A stretch of DNA of 64,000 nucleotides from Leptogranulimonas caecicola. GTDB lineage: Bacteria > Actinomycetota > Coriobacteriia > Coriobacteriales > Atopobiaceae. Under the pieces are notes generated by a model that saw nothing but the letters and a program-made list of their open reading frames with translations, was not told the origin of the DNA and searched no databases. Shown one piece after another: positions 9,201 to 18,638 of this stretch. Each line of letters begins with the position of its first letter. The stretch's first letter is position 1. The position numbers and the translations under genes are program-made. Location: contig NZ_AP025285.1 in NCBI RefSeq assembly GCF_023168405.1, positions 1,176,001-1,240,000 of the forward strand, given 5' to 3'.

Positions 9201-11658
9201 GATCTGCCTCCTGAATCTTTTTAGCCAGCTCGACATAGGGGCCAGAGCCATCCTCGGTGGTATCTACTCCTCGGTTATAGAGGACCCAGAACACAAAGGC
9301 AGCGAGAGCCAGCGCAATGGCAAGGAATAGCAACATAACCACTGTGAACTGCGCGATCTCGAAGATCCAGCCAAAGAGGAGGATGCCTGCGGCGCAAAGC
9401 CCGCAGATCACGACGATGAGGACGAAGCGCAGAGGTGTGAGCGGCTGGGAGATGCGCCACACCAGCAATGCTCCCATCACTGCCACCAGGCAGGTAGCGA
9501 TGGTAGACACCTGGCCGTCTGTAAAGCCGAGAAGATCGCGCAACAGCACCAAGGCAGCCAACCCTAAGGTGATGCCCGCAGAGGCCGGCACTGAGCGAGC
9601 CAACACATTGGCTAAGAAGTGTCCTTTGACCCGGTCGCGGTTGGGCTCAAGGGCCAGCACGAAGGAGGGGATGCCTGTCATGGTGCCCGAGACCAAGGTG
9701 AGCTGGATGGGCAACAAAGGATAGGGCGGGAAGAAGATGCAGAGAACCGCCACCGCCATAGAGAACACCGTCTTCACCAGGAAGAGCGAAGCGGAGCGCT
9801 GGAGGTTGTTGATGGAGCGACGCCCTTCTGCCAGCACATGGGGCATCGAGGAGAAGTCATTGTCTACCAGCACGATCTCTGCCACTGTGCGTGCGGCGTC
9901 AGAGCCTGAAGCCATGGCCACCGAGCAGTCGGCCTCGCGCAGGGCCAGCACGTCGTTGACGCCGTCGCCGGTCATGGCCACCGTATGGCCCTGAGACTTC
10001 AAAGCTTTCACCAAGTCGCGCTTCTGCTCAGGGGTCACGCGGCCGAAGACCCTATAGGCCTCTGCCGCCTTCGCAATGGATTCCGGTGTTGCAAGGGTGG
10101 TGGCATCTACGTAGTCAGAGGCATCTGGGACTCCAGCTTGACCTGCGATGGAGGCCACGGTGGCAGGATCGTCGCCAGAGATCACCAGCAGCTTGACCCC
10201 TTGTTCTATAAAGTACTTAAGGGTTTCCGGCGCAGTGGCGCGTATCTCGTCTGCCAGCGCCATGACTCCCAAGGCCACCACCGCGCCTTGGACCTCGTCT
10301 TTGTCAGAGAAGCCGTCCACCTGGCAGATCACCAGCTTGCGAGCGTCTTTGGGAAGCGTCGCCAAAGCAGCGTCTACCTGGTCCTCGTTGACAGGCTTCA
10401 AAAACTGGCGAGCACCTACGGCAAAGGCGCCGTGCTCGGTCACGCAGCCCGAATACTTGCGCTGGCTTGAGAAAGGGATCTCCCGCACGATCTTGCCAGG
10501 AGAGACCTGGCGCCTTGACAGATAGTCCAAAGCCGCCTTGGCTGTCTCATTGGCATCCTGGGCATTGGCCCCCATGACGTCTGCCAAAGCCTGCAGGACG
10601 CGAGAGAGTCCCGGCTCAGAGGTAGCGAGGGCATCCTCAGCCGATAAAGGCGCTGCACCAGAGAGTGCAAGAGGTGAGGGAGGCACGGGTTTCTCGGCAG
10701 CAGAAACGTGGGGAGCCAGAGGGATGAGGTGGGTGACCTTCATGGCGCCCGAGGTGATGGTGCCGGTTTTGTCGAGGCACAAGACGTCCACTCGGGCCAG
10801 GGTCTCGATGCAGTAGAGCTGCTGGACAAGCACCTGGCGCTGGGCCAAGCGGAAGGTGGCTATGGCCAGCACAGTAGAGGTGAGCAGGATGAGGCCCTGG
10901 GGAATCATGCCCACCACCGCCGCCACGGTGGACAAGATGGAGACGCTGTAGGTCTCGCCGGAGAAGAAGGAGCGGGTGAAGAGGATGAGGCCCACCGGCA
11001 CCAACACGTAGGTGCCCAGCTTCACAATGAAGCGAAGGGTGGCCATGATCTCGGAGCGGACAGGCTTGGACTGCTTGGCCTCAGCCCCTAGGCGGCCGGC
11101 ATAGGACTTCTCCCCCACGGCAACCGCAGTGGCTTCCACCGCGCCAGACACCACAAAGGAGCCTGAGAGCAAAAGGTCGCCGGGGCCTTTGGCCACCGCG
11201 TCGGACTCGCCGGTGAGCAGCGACTCGTTCATGAAGCAGGCACCCTTTTGCACTTCGAGGTCCGCGGGCACCTGGGCTCCATGAGAGAGGCACACCATAT
11301 CGCCTAAGACAATGGCATCCACAGGGATCTGCACCTCTTTGCCCTCTCGGATCACCGTGACAGGGCGAGCAGCGATGAGCGCCAGTTTGTCGAGGGCTCG
11401 TTTAGAGCGCACTTCTTGATAGATGCCAATGGCGGCGTTGGCCACCACGATGAGCATGAAGAGCATGTTGCGATAGGAGCCGGTAGTGAAGACCAGCACC
11501 GCCAAGAACAGGTTGACGGCATTGAAGAGGGTGCACAGGTTGTCGCGCACAATCTGGCCCACCGTGCGGGTCTTGGGGGATGGATCAACGTTGACGTTGC
11601 CTTGCGCTATTTGGGCCTCCACCTGAGCTGTGGTGAGCCCTGCTAAGGGACGGTCCAT
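9187..11658 (-). CDS. ctpE: Cation-transporting P-type ATPase, CtpE-like
   Basis: An 823-residue HAD-type P-ATPase in the membrane. Start chosen at ATG 11658 after AGAGGTG; the frame continuing upstream to 11775 crosses a tRNA gene and is not coding. Motifs in order: TGES actuator loop near residue 146, the phosphorylation site DKTGTITSG near residue 296 and the hinge TGDGVNDVLALREAD near 553. The N-terminus GLTTAQVEAQIAQGNVNVDP and the VRDNLCTLFNAVNLFLAV stretch match the mycobacterial CtpE group, for which calcium transport has been proposed; the ion here is inferred. The 5' codons of the aconitase gene overlap its 3' end. A linker insert near 330-360 carries the dispersed TGCCGAGAAACCC word, read as AAEKPV. 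Confidence 0.9.
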   Translation of the reverse strand: MDRPLAGLTTAQVEAQIAQGNVNVDPSPKTRTVGQIVRDNLCTLFNAVNLFLAVLVFTTGSYRNMLFMLIVVANAAIGIYQEVRSKRALDKLALIAARPVTVIREGKEVQIPVDAIVLGDMVCLSHGAQVPADLEVQKGACFMNESLLTGESDAVAKGPGDLLLSGSFVVSGAVEATAVAVGEKSYAGRLGAEAKQSKPVRSEIMATLRFIVKLGTYVLVPVGLILFTRSFFSGETYSVSILSTVAAVVGMIPQGLILLTSTVLAIATFRLAQRQVLVQQLYCIETLARVDVLCLDKTGTITSGAMKVTHLIPLAPHVSAAEKPVPPSPLALSGAAPLSAEDALATSEPGLSRVLQALADVMGANAQDANETAKAALDYLSRRQVSPGKIVREIPFSSQRKYSGCVTEHGAFAVGARQFLKPVNEDQVDAALATLPKDARKLVICQVDGFSDKDEVQGAVVALGVMALADEIRATAPETLKYFIEQGVKLLVISGDDPATVASIAGQAGVPDASDYVDATTLATPESIAKAAEAYRVFGRVTPEQKRDLVKALKSQGHTVAMTGDGVNDVLALREADCSVAMASGSDAARTVAEIVLVDNDFSSMPHVLAEGRRSINNLQRSASLFLVKTVFSMAVAVLCIFFPPYPLLPIQLTLVSGTMTGIPSFVLALEPNRDRVKGHFLANVLARSVPASAGITLGLAALVLLRDLLGFTDGQVSTIATCLVAVMGALLVWRISQPLTPLRFVLIVVICGLCAAGILLFGWIFEIAQFTVVMLLFLAIALALAAFVFWVLYNRGVDTTEDGSGPYVELAKKIQEADHGVS

Positions 11659-11699
11659 CAAAACACCTCTCAGAAGATGTGCCGTGCATCTACTTGTAT

Positions 11700-11734
11700 A
11701 AAAAAGGACGGCGCCGCCCACTGCGAAGCCGTCC
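11700..11734 (-). terminator. Terminator downstream of tRNA-Arg
   Basis: On the minus strand a 7-bp stem GGACGGC / GCCGTCC with a GC-rich loop is followed by a run of six T. It lies 13 bases after the tRNA 3' end and before the ATPase gene, so the two are probably separate transcripts. Confidence 0.85.
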
Positions 11735-11747
11735 TCTGTGTGAGAGC

Positions 11748-11824
11748 TGGTGCCGACTATGGGGCTCGAACCCATGACCTTTCGCTCCGGAGGCGAACGC
11801 TCTGATCCACTGAGCTAAGTCGGC
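11748..11824 (-). tRNA. tRNA-Arg (anticodon CCG)
   Basis: A complete 77-base cloverleaf on the minus strand: acceptor GCCGACT pairs with AGTCGGC, D arm TAGCTCAGTGGATCAGAGC, anticodon stem and loop TTCGCCTCCGGAGCGAA with loop CTCCGGA giving anticodon CCG, and the T arm with GGTTCGAGCC. The 3' CCA is encoded (11748-11750). It decodes the CGG arginine codon. A terminator follows at once. Confidence 0.95.
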
Positions 11825-12025
11825 GTGCCAGCCCATGATAGCAGAGCGCACCGGCAGGTGCGCGATAGAGAGGCCAAGAAGCGTTTCCATGACGCAACAG
11901 AAGGCCTCAAAACGAAAGATCGCAGGGTGGCTGTGTTAGGCTTTCTTGAATGCTTGCGCAAACTTTAAAAATCGCTGCATCGCTATATATAGGCCGCTCG
12001 ATGAGACCCGTGAGGAGCCACTTTG

Positions 12026-13045
12026 ATGATAGCCATAGTCAAACAGTCCGCCACGCCAGAGCAGCTGGACCATTTTGTGTCCTGGCTGGAAGGCAAAGGC
12101 TTTTCTACCAACGTGAGCCAAGGCGACCACGAGACCGTGGTAGGCCTCATTGGCGACACCACCACCATCGACCCCTTTCTCTTGGAGTCCATGGACATCA
12201 TCGAGCGTGTAGCCCGTGTCTCCGAGCCCTTCAAACAGGCCAACCGCAAGTTCCACCCCGAGGACTCCGTAGTGGACTGCGGCCACGGCGTGCTCATTGG
12301 CGGCGGCCACTTCCAAGTGATGGCAGGCCCCTGCTCGGTGGAGGGCGATGGCCTGTTCACCATCGCCCGCCAGGTGAAGGAAGCCGGCGCCACCTTGCTT
12401 CGCGGCGGCGCCTTCAAGCCCCGCACCTCGCCCTATGCCAACCAGGGCATGGGCGCTGAGGGTTTGCGCCTGCTGCGTGAGGCCGCAGACGAGCTGGACA
12501 TGCCGGTGGTTTCTGAAATCATGGATGCCCGCGACATCGAGCTATTCGAAGACCTGCACATCGAAGTCTTGCAGGTGGGCGCCCGCAACATGCAGAATTT
12601 CACCCTCCTAAAAGAGCTGGGCAAGCTCCGCCGCCCCATCCTGCTCAAGCGCGGCATGGCAGCCACCATCGACGAGTGGCTCATGAGCGCCGAGTACATC
12701 ATGGCCGGCGGCAATGAGAACGTGATCTTGTGCGAGCGGGGCATCCGCACTTTTGAGACCCGCACCCGCAACACCTTTGATACCAACGCCATCGCGGTGG
12801 CTCACCATCTGTCCCACCTGCCTGTGGTGGGCGACCCCAGCCACGCCACCGGCTACACCCGCTACGTGGTTTCAGCAGCTCTGGCGGCCACTGCCGCCGG
12901 CGCCGACGGCCTTGAGATCGAGGTGCACGACCAGCCCTCCCAAGCCTGGTCAGACGGCGCCCAAGCCCTCACGCCCCACCAATTCAGAAACGCCATGCGC
13001 CGCATCCAGCTGGTGCGCGAGGCCGTGACCATGGAGGACGAGTGA
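12026..13045 (+). CDS. aroF: 3-deoxy-7-phosphoheptulonate (DAHP) synthase
   Basis: A 339-residue enzyme that joins PEP and erythrose 4-phosphate in the first shikimate step. It belongs to the class with an N-terminal ferredoxin-like regulatory domain (residues about 1-75, MIAIVKQSATPEQLD) followed by the TIM barrel, as in Thermotoga AroF. Barrel signatures: VMAGPCSVE, LLRGGAFKPRTSPY, ARNMQN and GDPSHATG. The ATG at 12026 follows GAGGAG; a TTG just before it is not needed. It opens the plus-strand aromatic cluster, and its stop overlaps the GTG start of tyrA by 4 bases. The regulatory domain suggests feedback control by an aromatic end product; which one cannot be read from sequence. Confidence 0.95.
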   Translation: MIAIVKQSATPEQLDHFVSWLEGKGFSTNVSQGDHETVVGLIGDTTTIDPFLLESMDIIERVARVSEPFKQANRKFHPEDSVVDCGHGVLIGGGHFQVMAGPCSVEGDGLFTIARQVKEAGATLLRGGAFKPRTSPYANQGMGAEGLRLLREAADELDMPVVSEIMDARDIELFEDLHIEVLQVGARNMQNFTLLKELGKLRRPILLKRGMAATIDEWLMSAEYIMAGGNENVILCERGIRTFETRTRNTFDTNAIAVAHHLSHLPVVGDPSHATGYTRYVVSAALAATAAGADGLEIEVHDQPSQAWSDGAQALTPHQFRNAMRRIQLVREAVTMEDE

Positions 13046-13893
13046 TAGAGCCAGGACGCATTGGCATTGTAGGCCTCGGCCTCATTGGTGGTTCCTTTGC
13101 CCGGGCGCTCTATCGCGGCCCCGGCGAGGTCTATGCCTGGAACCGCAATCGCGATGTGCTTGAGATGGCAGCCATCGATGCCATCGATGGCGAGCTCACA
13201 GATGAGATCGTTGGCACCTGCGAGCTCATCATCCTCACCACCTACCCGGCCCATTCTCTGGCCTGGTTCAAAGAGCACGCCCATCTCATCTCCCCTGAGG
13301 CCATCGTCATCGACGCCTGTGGCACCAAGCGAAAGCTCTGCCAAGAGGCTCAAGAGATCGCAGCCTCCCATAACCTCACTTTTGTGGGCGCGCACCCCAT
13401 GGCGGGCACTCAGTACTCGGGCTTCGGCCATGCCAAGGCCACACTTTTCGAAGGGGCCCCTCTCGTGCTATGCCCACCGGAGATGGAAGACTTGGAAAAG
13501 CTGGATCTGCTCCATCGCATCCGAGACCTTTTGGCCCCCTGCGGCTTTGCCTCGGCTACCGTCACCACCCCCGAGGAGCACGACCGCATCATCGCCTACA
13601 CCTCCCAGCTGGCCCATGTGGTAAGCAGCGCCTACGTCAAAAGCCCTACGGCTCTGGAGCAGAAGGGCTTCTCGGCAGGCTCTTGGCGCGACCTCACACG
13701 GGTGGCCAGCCTCAACGCCCCCATGTGGTCTGAGCTCTTCTTGGAAAACGCCGACTATCTGGTGGCCGAGGTAGACGAGGTCATCACTCATCTGCAGGAG
13801 TATCGAGACGTGCTGGCCGCAGGCGATGGCGTCAAACTGGAAGCCCTCTTAGATGCCGGCACCGCTCAAAAACAGAAGGCAGACGCTCAATGA
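13042..13893 (+). CDS. tyrA: Prephenate dehydrogenase
   Basis: A 283-residue NAD(P)-dependent enzyme that converts prephenate to 4-hydroxyphenylpyruvate on the way to tyrosine. The Rossmann motif GIVGLGLIGGSFARAL starts at residue 8, and GAHPMAGTQYSGFGHA and TPEEHD belong to the TyrA core. No ACT domain is visible, so it is the short form. The start is GTG at 13042, in a GTGA overlap with aroF, and the stop overlaps the aroB start (ATGA). TTCTCGGCA of the dispersed repeat lies in codons for GFSAGS. Confidence 0.92.
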   Translation: MIEPGRIGIVGLGLIGGSFARALYRGPGEVYAWNRNRDVLEMAAIDAIDGELTDEIVGTCELIILTTYPAHSLAWFKEHAHLISPEAIVIDACGTKRKLCQEAQEIAASHNLTFVGAHPMAGTQYSGFGHAKATLFEGAPLVLCPPEMEDLEKLDLLHRIRDLLAPCGFASATVTTPEEHDRIIAYTSQLAHVVSSAYVKSPTALEQKGFSAGSWRDLTRVASLNAPMWSELFLENADYLVAEVDEVITHLQEYRDVLAAGDGVKLEALLDAGTAQKQKADAQ

Positions 13894-15038
13894 GTGACGT
13901 GGTTTGTATTCCTGTAAACACCCCCTCCCGCTCCTATGAGGTGGTAGTGGGCATCGGTCTTTTGGACTCCTTGGGCGAGCGCGTACGCCAGGTCCTGCCC
14001 CGCTGCCCCCACGCCCACATCATTACCGACACCCATGTGGGCCCTCTCTACCTGAAGCCTGCCCAGCGAGCATTGGAGCAGGCCGGCTTTGAGGTGACCT
14101 GGGACAATTTTGAGGCCGGAGAGGCCTCCAAAACCCCTGCCGCGCTGGCCCGCCTGCTGGAAGGCATGGCCCTTGCGGGCTGCGATCGCGACACCTGCGT
14201 GGTGGCGCTTGGCGGTGGCGTCACGGGGGACATGGCTGGGCTTTCTGCCGCCCTTTACATGCGCGGATGCCCAGTGGTCCAGGTGCCCACCAGCCTTTTG
14301 GCCATGGTGGACTCGTCTGTAGGCGGCAAGACCGCAGTAGACCTTCCCCAGGGCAAGAACCTCATGGGCGCCTTTTGGCAGCCCTGGTTGGTAGTGGCAG
14401 ACATCGCGTGCCTTACGACCGTGCCGCCAGAGCTCTTGGTGGACTCGGTAGGCGAGGTCATCAAGCACGGCATTCTCGCAGATCCAGACCTCTTTGAAGA
14501 CGTTGCCTCCTCCCCCATTACCGCCCAGCCGCTGGATCTGGAGCGTTTGGCCCGCATCGTGGTGCGAAACGTGGAGATCAAACGCGACGTGGTGACGGCA
14601 GACGAGAAGGAGCGCGGGCTGCGCCAGACCCTCAACCTGGGCCACACCTTGGGCCACGCCATCGAGGCGGCCTCAGACTTCGCCCTGGGCCATGGCTCTT
14701 CAGTGGCAGCCGGCCTCTGCTGCGTGGCCCGGGCCTCTGCGGCTCGCGGCTGGTGCACCGGCGAGCTAGCGTCCCAAATCGAGGCCTGTGTGGCCAGCTA
14801 CGGGCTGCCCACCTCGACCGATGCTCCGCTGCCCCGGTTGCTGGAACTGTCCTTTGCCGATAAAAAACGCCATGGCGAGCTGGTGAACGTCGTGATCCCC
14901 GAAGCCTTAGGGCAGGTGGCGGTGCACCCCATGTACTTGGATGACTATGCCCGCTTCTTCCAAGCCGGCCTTGAGGGCGCCCCGTCCACCGGGATCCCAA
15001 CGCCTTCTTTGCCCGACCCTACTCACCCGGTTTCCTAA
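13890..15038 (+). CDS. aroB: 3-dehydroquinate synthase
   Basis: A 382-residue NAD-dependent enzyme, second shikimate step. Visible motifs: VVALGGGVTGDMAGL (NAD site), QVPTSLLAMVDSSVGGKTAVD, VGEVIKHGI and NLGHTLGHAIE (metal-binding His residues). Its ATG overlaps tyrA and a ribosome site precedes the next gene. The C-terminus is slightly extended, ending in a Pro-rich tail. Confidence 0.97.
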   Translation: MSDVVCIPVNTPSRSYEVVVGIGLLDSLGERVRQVLPRCPHAHIITDTHVGPLYLKPAQRALEQAGFEVTWDNFEAGEASKTPAALARLLEGMALAGCDRDTCVVALGGGVTGDMAGLSAALYMRGCPVVQVPTSLLAMVDSSVGGKTAVDLPQGKNLMGAFWQPWLVVADIACLTTVPPELLVDSVGEVIKHGILADPDLFEDVASSPITAQPLDLERLARIVVRNVEIKRDVVTADEKERGLRQTLNLGHTLGHAIEAASDFALGHGSSVAAGLCCVARASAARGWCTGELASQIEACVASYGLPTSTDAPLPRLLELSFADKKRHGELVNVVIPEALGQVAVHPMYLDDYARFFQAGLEGAPSTGIPTPSLPDPTHPVS

Positions 15039-15058
15039 AGGAGGCCAGACGCCGTCTT

Positions 15059-16369
15059 ATGGACATCACCCTTTTCCCCAGACTTCTCAAAGGCACCGTC
15101 CAGGCGCCTTCCAGCAAATCGGTGGCACACCGGGCGTTGATCCTGGCTGCCCTGGCAGATGAGCCCACCACCATTGGGTGTACTTCCACCTCCCAAGACA
15201 TCGATGCCACCGCCGGGTGTCTAAACGCCCTAGGAGCAACCATTTCCTATGAGGAGGGGCAGGGTTTCTCGGTAGTGCCTTTGCCTCGAGCAGAGGACGG
15301 ATCCCCTCTGCCTGTCCGCGATGCCACCCTCTGGTGCGGCGAGAGCGGAAGCACCCTGCGCTTCATGATGCCGCTGGTAGCAGCCCTGGGAGGCGGGGCG
15401 CTTTTGCAAGGGGCCCCTCGCCTTTTGGAGCGTCCGCTGTCCCCGCTGGACGCCCAGCTCACCGCCCACGGGGCCACCTGTGAGCTTACCTCGGAAGGTG
15501 TGGCCGTCTCCGGGCAGATGAGCGGCGGCACGTTCAGGCTGCCGGGCGACGTGAGCTCGCAGTTTGTCTCAGGACTGTTGCTGGCCGCCAGCGCCTTGAA
15601 AGAGCCTGTGGCCATCCAGGTGGAAGAGCCGGTGGCCTCGGTGCCCTACATCGATTTGACCTGTGATGGATTGGCTGCCTTTGGCAGCGACGTCGCCCTC
15701 ACCACCTCGCTGGAGCAGGAGGGCGCACTCTATACCCTCTACCAGGCAGATCCTTTCGTGCCGCATCTAGCAGAACCCCACTATCAGGTGGAGGGCGACT
15801 GGTCCGGCGCCGCCTTTTGGCTGGCGGCAGGAGCTCTGGGCTCTCAAGTGGCGGTCCAGGGGCTCTCCCCTACCTCCGACCAGGGAGATCGCGCAGTCCT
15901 AGGAGCGTTGGCACTTCTCGGCAGCCGCATCACCCGCAACAGCGCCTCTGTCAAAGCCGAGGCAGACGCGCCTCAAGGCCACGACCTCTCCATGGAGCAG
16001 ATCCCCGATCTGGTGCCCCCTGTCGCTGCGGTGGCCGCCCTTTGTCCAGGCGCCACTCGGCTCTGCGGGCTGTCCCGGCTGCGCATCAAGGAGTCCGACC
16101 GCATCGAGACCGTGCGCGCAGGCTTGAGCGCGCTGGGCGCCTCGGTGAGCGTGGAGGGAGACGACCTGGTGATCTGCGGTGTGGAGGCGCTTTCTGGCGG
16201 CGTGGTGGATGCAGCCAACGACCACCGCATCGCCATGATGGCCGCTATTGCCGCCACCCGAGCCACAGCGCCCGTCACCATCCGCGGCGCCCAATGCGTG
16301 GCCAAAAGCTATCCCGCCTTCTTCGAGTCTTATAGGGCTCTGGGGGGCTCATTGGAGGTGCGCCCATGA
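15059..16369 (+). CDS. aroA: 3-phosphoshikimate 1-carboxyvinyltransferase (EPSP synthase)
   Basis: A 436-residue two-domain enzyme that adds the enolpyruvyl group of PEP to shikimate 3-phosphate. Motifs: SKSVAHRALI near residue 17, ESGSTLRF near 97, RIKESDRIE near 343 and NDHRIAMM near 387, all intact. AGGAGG lies at 15039-15045, further than usual from the ATG. Its end overlaps aroC by 4 bases. It lacks an obvious extension, so the length is normal. Confidence 0.97.
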   Translation: MDITLFPRLLKGTVQAPSSKSVAHRALILAALADEPTTIGCTSTSQDIDATAGCLNALGATISYEEGQGFSVVPLPRAEDGSPLPVRDATLWCGESGSTLRFMMPLVAALGGGALLQGAPRLLERPLSPLDAQLTAHGATCELTSEGVAVSGQMSGGTFRLPGDVSSQFVSGLLLAASALKEPVAIQVEEPVASVPYIDLTCDGLAAFGSDVALTTSLEQEGALYTLYQADPFVPHLAEPHYQVEGDWSGAAFWLAAGALGSQVAVQGLSPTSDQGDRAVLGALALLGSRITRNSASVKAEADAPQGHDLSMEQIPDLVPPVAAVAALCPGATRLCGLSRLRIKESDRIETVRAGLSALGASVSVEGDDLVICGVEALSGGVVDAANDHRIAMMAAIAATRATAPVTIRGAQCVAKSYPAFFESYRALGGSLEVRP

Positions 16370-17484
16370 GCTCCACCATTGGCGCCAGCCTGCGCTGCTG
16401 CGTGTTTGGACAGTCGCACTCAGAAGCCATAGGGTGCGTGATCGAAGGCTTTCCCGCCGGCTTCAAACCCGACTTCGACGAACTTCGCGTCTTTATGGCT
16501 CGTCGCGCCCCCGGGCATGCCGCCTGGTCCACGCCCCGCAAAGAATCCGACGAGTTTCGCGTGCTCGCAGGTCTGAATCCTGACGGCGTCACCTGCGGGG
16601 CGCCCATCGCCTGCGTCATCGAGAACACCAACACGCGCAGCCAGGATTACGACCAGCTGCGCCGGATCCCACGGCCTGGACACGCCGACTACACCGCCCA
16701 GCTGCGCTACGGCGGGCACCAAGACGTGGCAGGGGGCGGCCATTTCTCTGGCCGACTCACCGCGCCCCTCTGCTTTGCCGGAGGCCTCTGCGCCCAGCTT
16801 TTGGCTGCCCGCGGCGTGACCATTGGGGCCCACCTGGCAGAAGTGGCCTCCATTGCCGATAAGCCCTTACCCTCCTGGGATGGCACCCGCGCCTCTCAAG
16901 AGCGGATCGCGGAAGTGTTGGTCTCTGTGTCCCGCAAGCCTTTCCCCACCATCGACGATGAGGCAGGGCGCGCCATGCAGCGGGCCATCGAAGATGCCCG
17001 GATGAGCCTAGACTCGGTGGGCGGCATCATTGGCTGCGCAGTCACAGGCTTTGAAGCCGGCGTAGGCTCTCCCATGTTCGACGGGATAGAGAACCTCTTA
17101 GCCCGGGCCCTCTTTGGCATCCCTGCGGTGAAGGGACTCTCCTTTGGCGACGGATTCGAGGCCGCCAGAAGCCGCGGCAGCCTCAACAATGACTCCTATG
17201 GCCTGATAGATGGCGCATGTACTCCCCTTTCCAACCATGCGGGAGGCATCTTGGGAGGTATCAGCACTGGAGCGCCCCTCACCTTCTCGGTGGCCATCAA
17301 GCCCACCGCTTCCATAGGGCGAGAGCAGGCTTCGGTGGATCTAGAAGACGGATGCCCTCAATCCCTTATTATTAAGGGCCGTCATGACCCTTGCATCGCC
17401 CCGCGCGCCGTGCCGGTAGTAGAAGCAGTTACCGCCCTGGTATGCCTTGACGCGCTCATCACTTGGCCGCCCACCCACCTTTAG
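16366..17484 (+). CDS. aroC: Chorismate synthase
   Basis: A 372-residue FMN-dependent lyase that makes chorismate from EPSP. Signature elements: FGQSHSEAIGCVIEG at the N-terminus, RPGHADYTAQLRYG near residue 104, GGHFSGRLTAPL near 125, and GGISTGAPLTFSVAIKPT near 298. It overlaps aroA (ATGA) and is followed after only 8 bases by the pheA start, so translation is coupled across the cluster. Confidence 0.97.
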   Translation: MSSTIGASLRCCVFGQSHSEAIGCVIEGFPAGFKPDFDELRVFMARRAPGHAAWSTPRKESDEFRVLAGLNPDGVTCGAPIACVIENTNTRSQDYDQLRRIPRPGHADYTAQLRYGGHQDVAGGGHFSGRLTAPLCFAGGLCAQLLAARGVTIGAHLAEVASIADKPLPSWDGTRASQERIAEVLVSVSRKPFPTIDDEAGRAMQRAIEDARMSLDSVGGIIGCAVTGFEAGVGSPMFDGIENLLARALFGIPAVKGLSFGDGFEAARSRGSLNNDSYGLIDGACTPLSNHAGGILGGISTGAPLTFSVAIKPTASIGREQASVDLEDGCPQSLIIKGRHDPCIAPRAVPVVEAVTALVCLDALITWPPTHL

Positions 17485-17492
17485 GAGGACCT

Positions 17493-18638
17493 ATGGCAGA
17501 TTTGACCAACATCCGAGACCGCATCGACTCGGTAGACGCGGAGATCCTCAAGCTCTTTATCGATCGCATGGCCCTCACCGACGAGGTAGCTGCCTACAAG
17601 CAGGCCAACGACCTGCCCGTGCTCGACCGCAGCCGCGAGCGAGCCAAGCTGGCTTCTGTGCTTGATGAGACCCCCGATGAGCTCAAAGACTATGCCACGG
17701 TCCTCTTCAACCTGCTCTTCGAGGTATCCCGTGCCAATCAGTCTGCCTCTATCACCGGCCAGGCCAACCTGGTGGCTTCCATTAAAGAGGCTCTCGAAAC
17801 CACCCCTGACCTCTTCCCCCGCCAGGCCTACGTCGCCTGCCAGGGTGTGGAGGGCGCCTTCTCCCAGATCGCTGCCGACAAGCTCTTCAAGCACGCCTAC
17901 CTCTCCTTCTTCTCCACCTTCGAAGGGGTCTTCCGCGCAGTGGAGCAAGGCTTCTGCAGCTACGGTGTCCTGCCCTTCGAAAACTCCTCGGCAGGCACCG
18001 TCAACCAAGTCTACGACCTCATGAGCCAGTACGACTTTCATATCGTGCGCACCGTGCGCCTGAAGATCGATCATAACCTGCTGGTCAAAGAGGGCGTCGA
18101 GCTGGACCGCATCACCGACGTCTACTCCCACCAGCAGGCCATCGACCAATGCGCCGACTTCTTGGCAAGCCTCGAGGGCGTCACCGTGCATATGGTAGAA
18201 AACACTGCGGTGGCCGCGAAGCTGGTGGCCGAGTCCGAGGATCCCGGCGCCGCCGCCCTGGGCAGCCGCAGCGCCGCAGAGACCTATGGTCTCGACATAT
18301 GCCGCCACGCCGTCCAAGACACTGCCAACAACTACACCCGCTTTGCTTGTATCTCCAAGAACCTGGAGATCTACCCCGGAGCCGACCGCTCCTCCCTCTC
18401 TGTAGTGGTTGCCGACAAGCCCGGCGCCCTCTACAAGGTCTTGGCTCGGTTCTATTCGCTGGATATCAACCTGGTGAAGCTGGAGAGCCGCCCCATCGCC
18501 GACCGCAACTTCGAATATCTCTTCTACTTTGATGTGGACTGCCCGGTGGCCGCCCCTGAGTTCTTACGCCTCATCGGCTCTTTGGACGACGTCTGCGAGG
18601 AGTTTCGCTACCTGGGCTCCTACAACGAGGTGGTCTAG
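17493..18638 (+). CDS. pheA: Bifunctional chorismate mutase / prephenate dehydratase
   Basis: A 381-residue P-protein. Domains: chorismate mutase (residues about 1-90, IRDRIDSVDAEILKLFIDRM), prephenate dehydratase (about 105-290, CQGVEGAFSQIA and VLPFENSSAGTV, with the catalytic NNYTRF near 276) and a C-terminal ACT regulatory domain (about 300-380, VVADKPGALYKVL and LVKLESRP) that suggests phenylalanine feedback. The ATG at 17493 follows GGAGG; an in-frame start 30 bases earlier has none. It would feed both the Phe branch and the TyrA substrate. Confidence 0.95.
   Translation: MADLTNIRDRIDSVDAEILKLFIDRMALTDEVAAYKQANDLPVLDRSRERAKLASVLDETPDELKDYATVLFNLLFEVSRANQSASITGQANLVASIKEALETTPDLFPRQAYVACQGVEGAFSQIAADKLFKHAYLSFFSTFEGVFRAVEQGFCSYGVLPFENSSAGTVNQVYDLMSQYDFHIVRTVRLKIDHNLLVKEGVELDRITDVYSHQQAIDQCADFLASLEGVTVHMVENTAVAAKLVAESEDPGAAALGSRSAAETYGLDICRHAVQDTANNYTRFACISKNLEIYPGADRSSLSVVVADKPGALYKVLARFYSLDINLVKLESRPIADRNFEYLFYFDVDCPVAAPEFLRLIGSLDDVCEEFRYLGSYNEVV

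Noticed and set aside
11659-11775. N-terminal extension of the P-type ATPase
   Set aside because: The extension runs through the tRNA-Arg 3' end and its terminator; ATG 11658 has the ribosome site.
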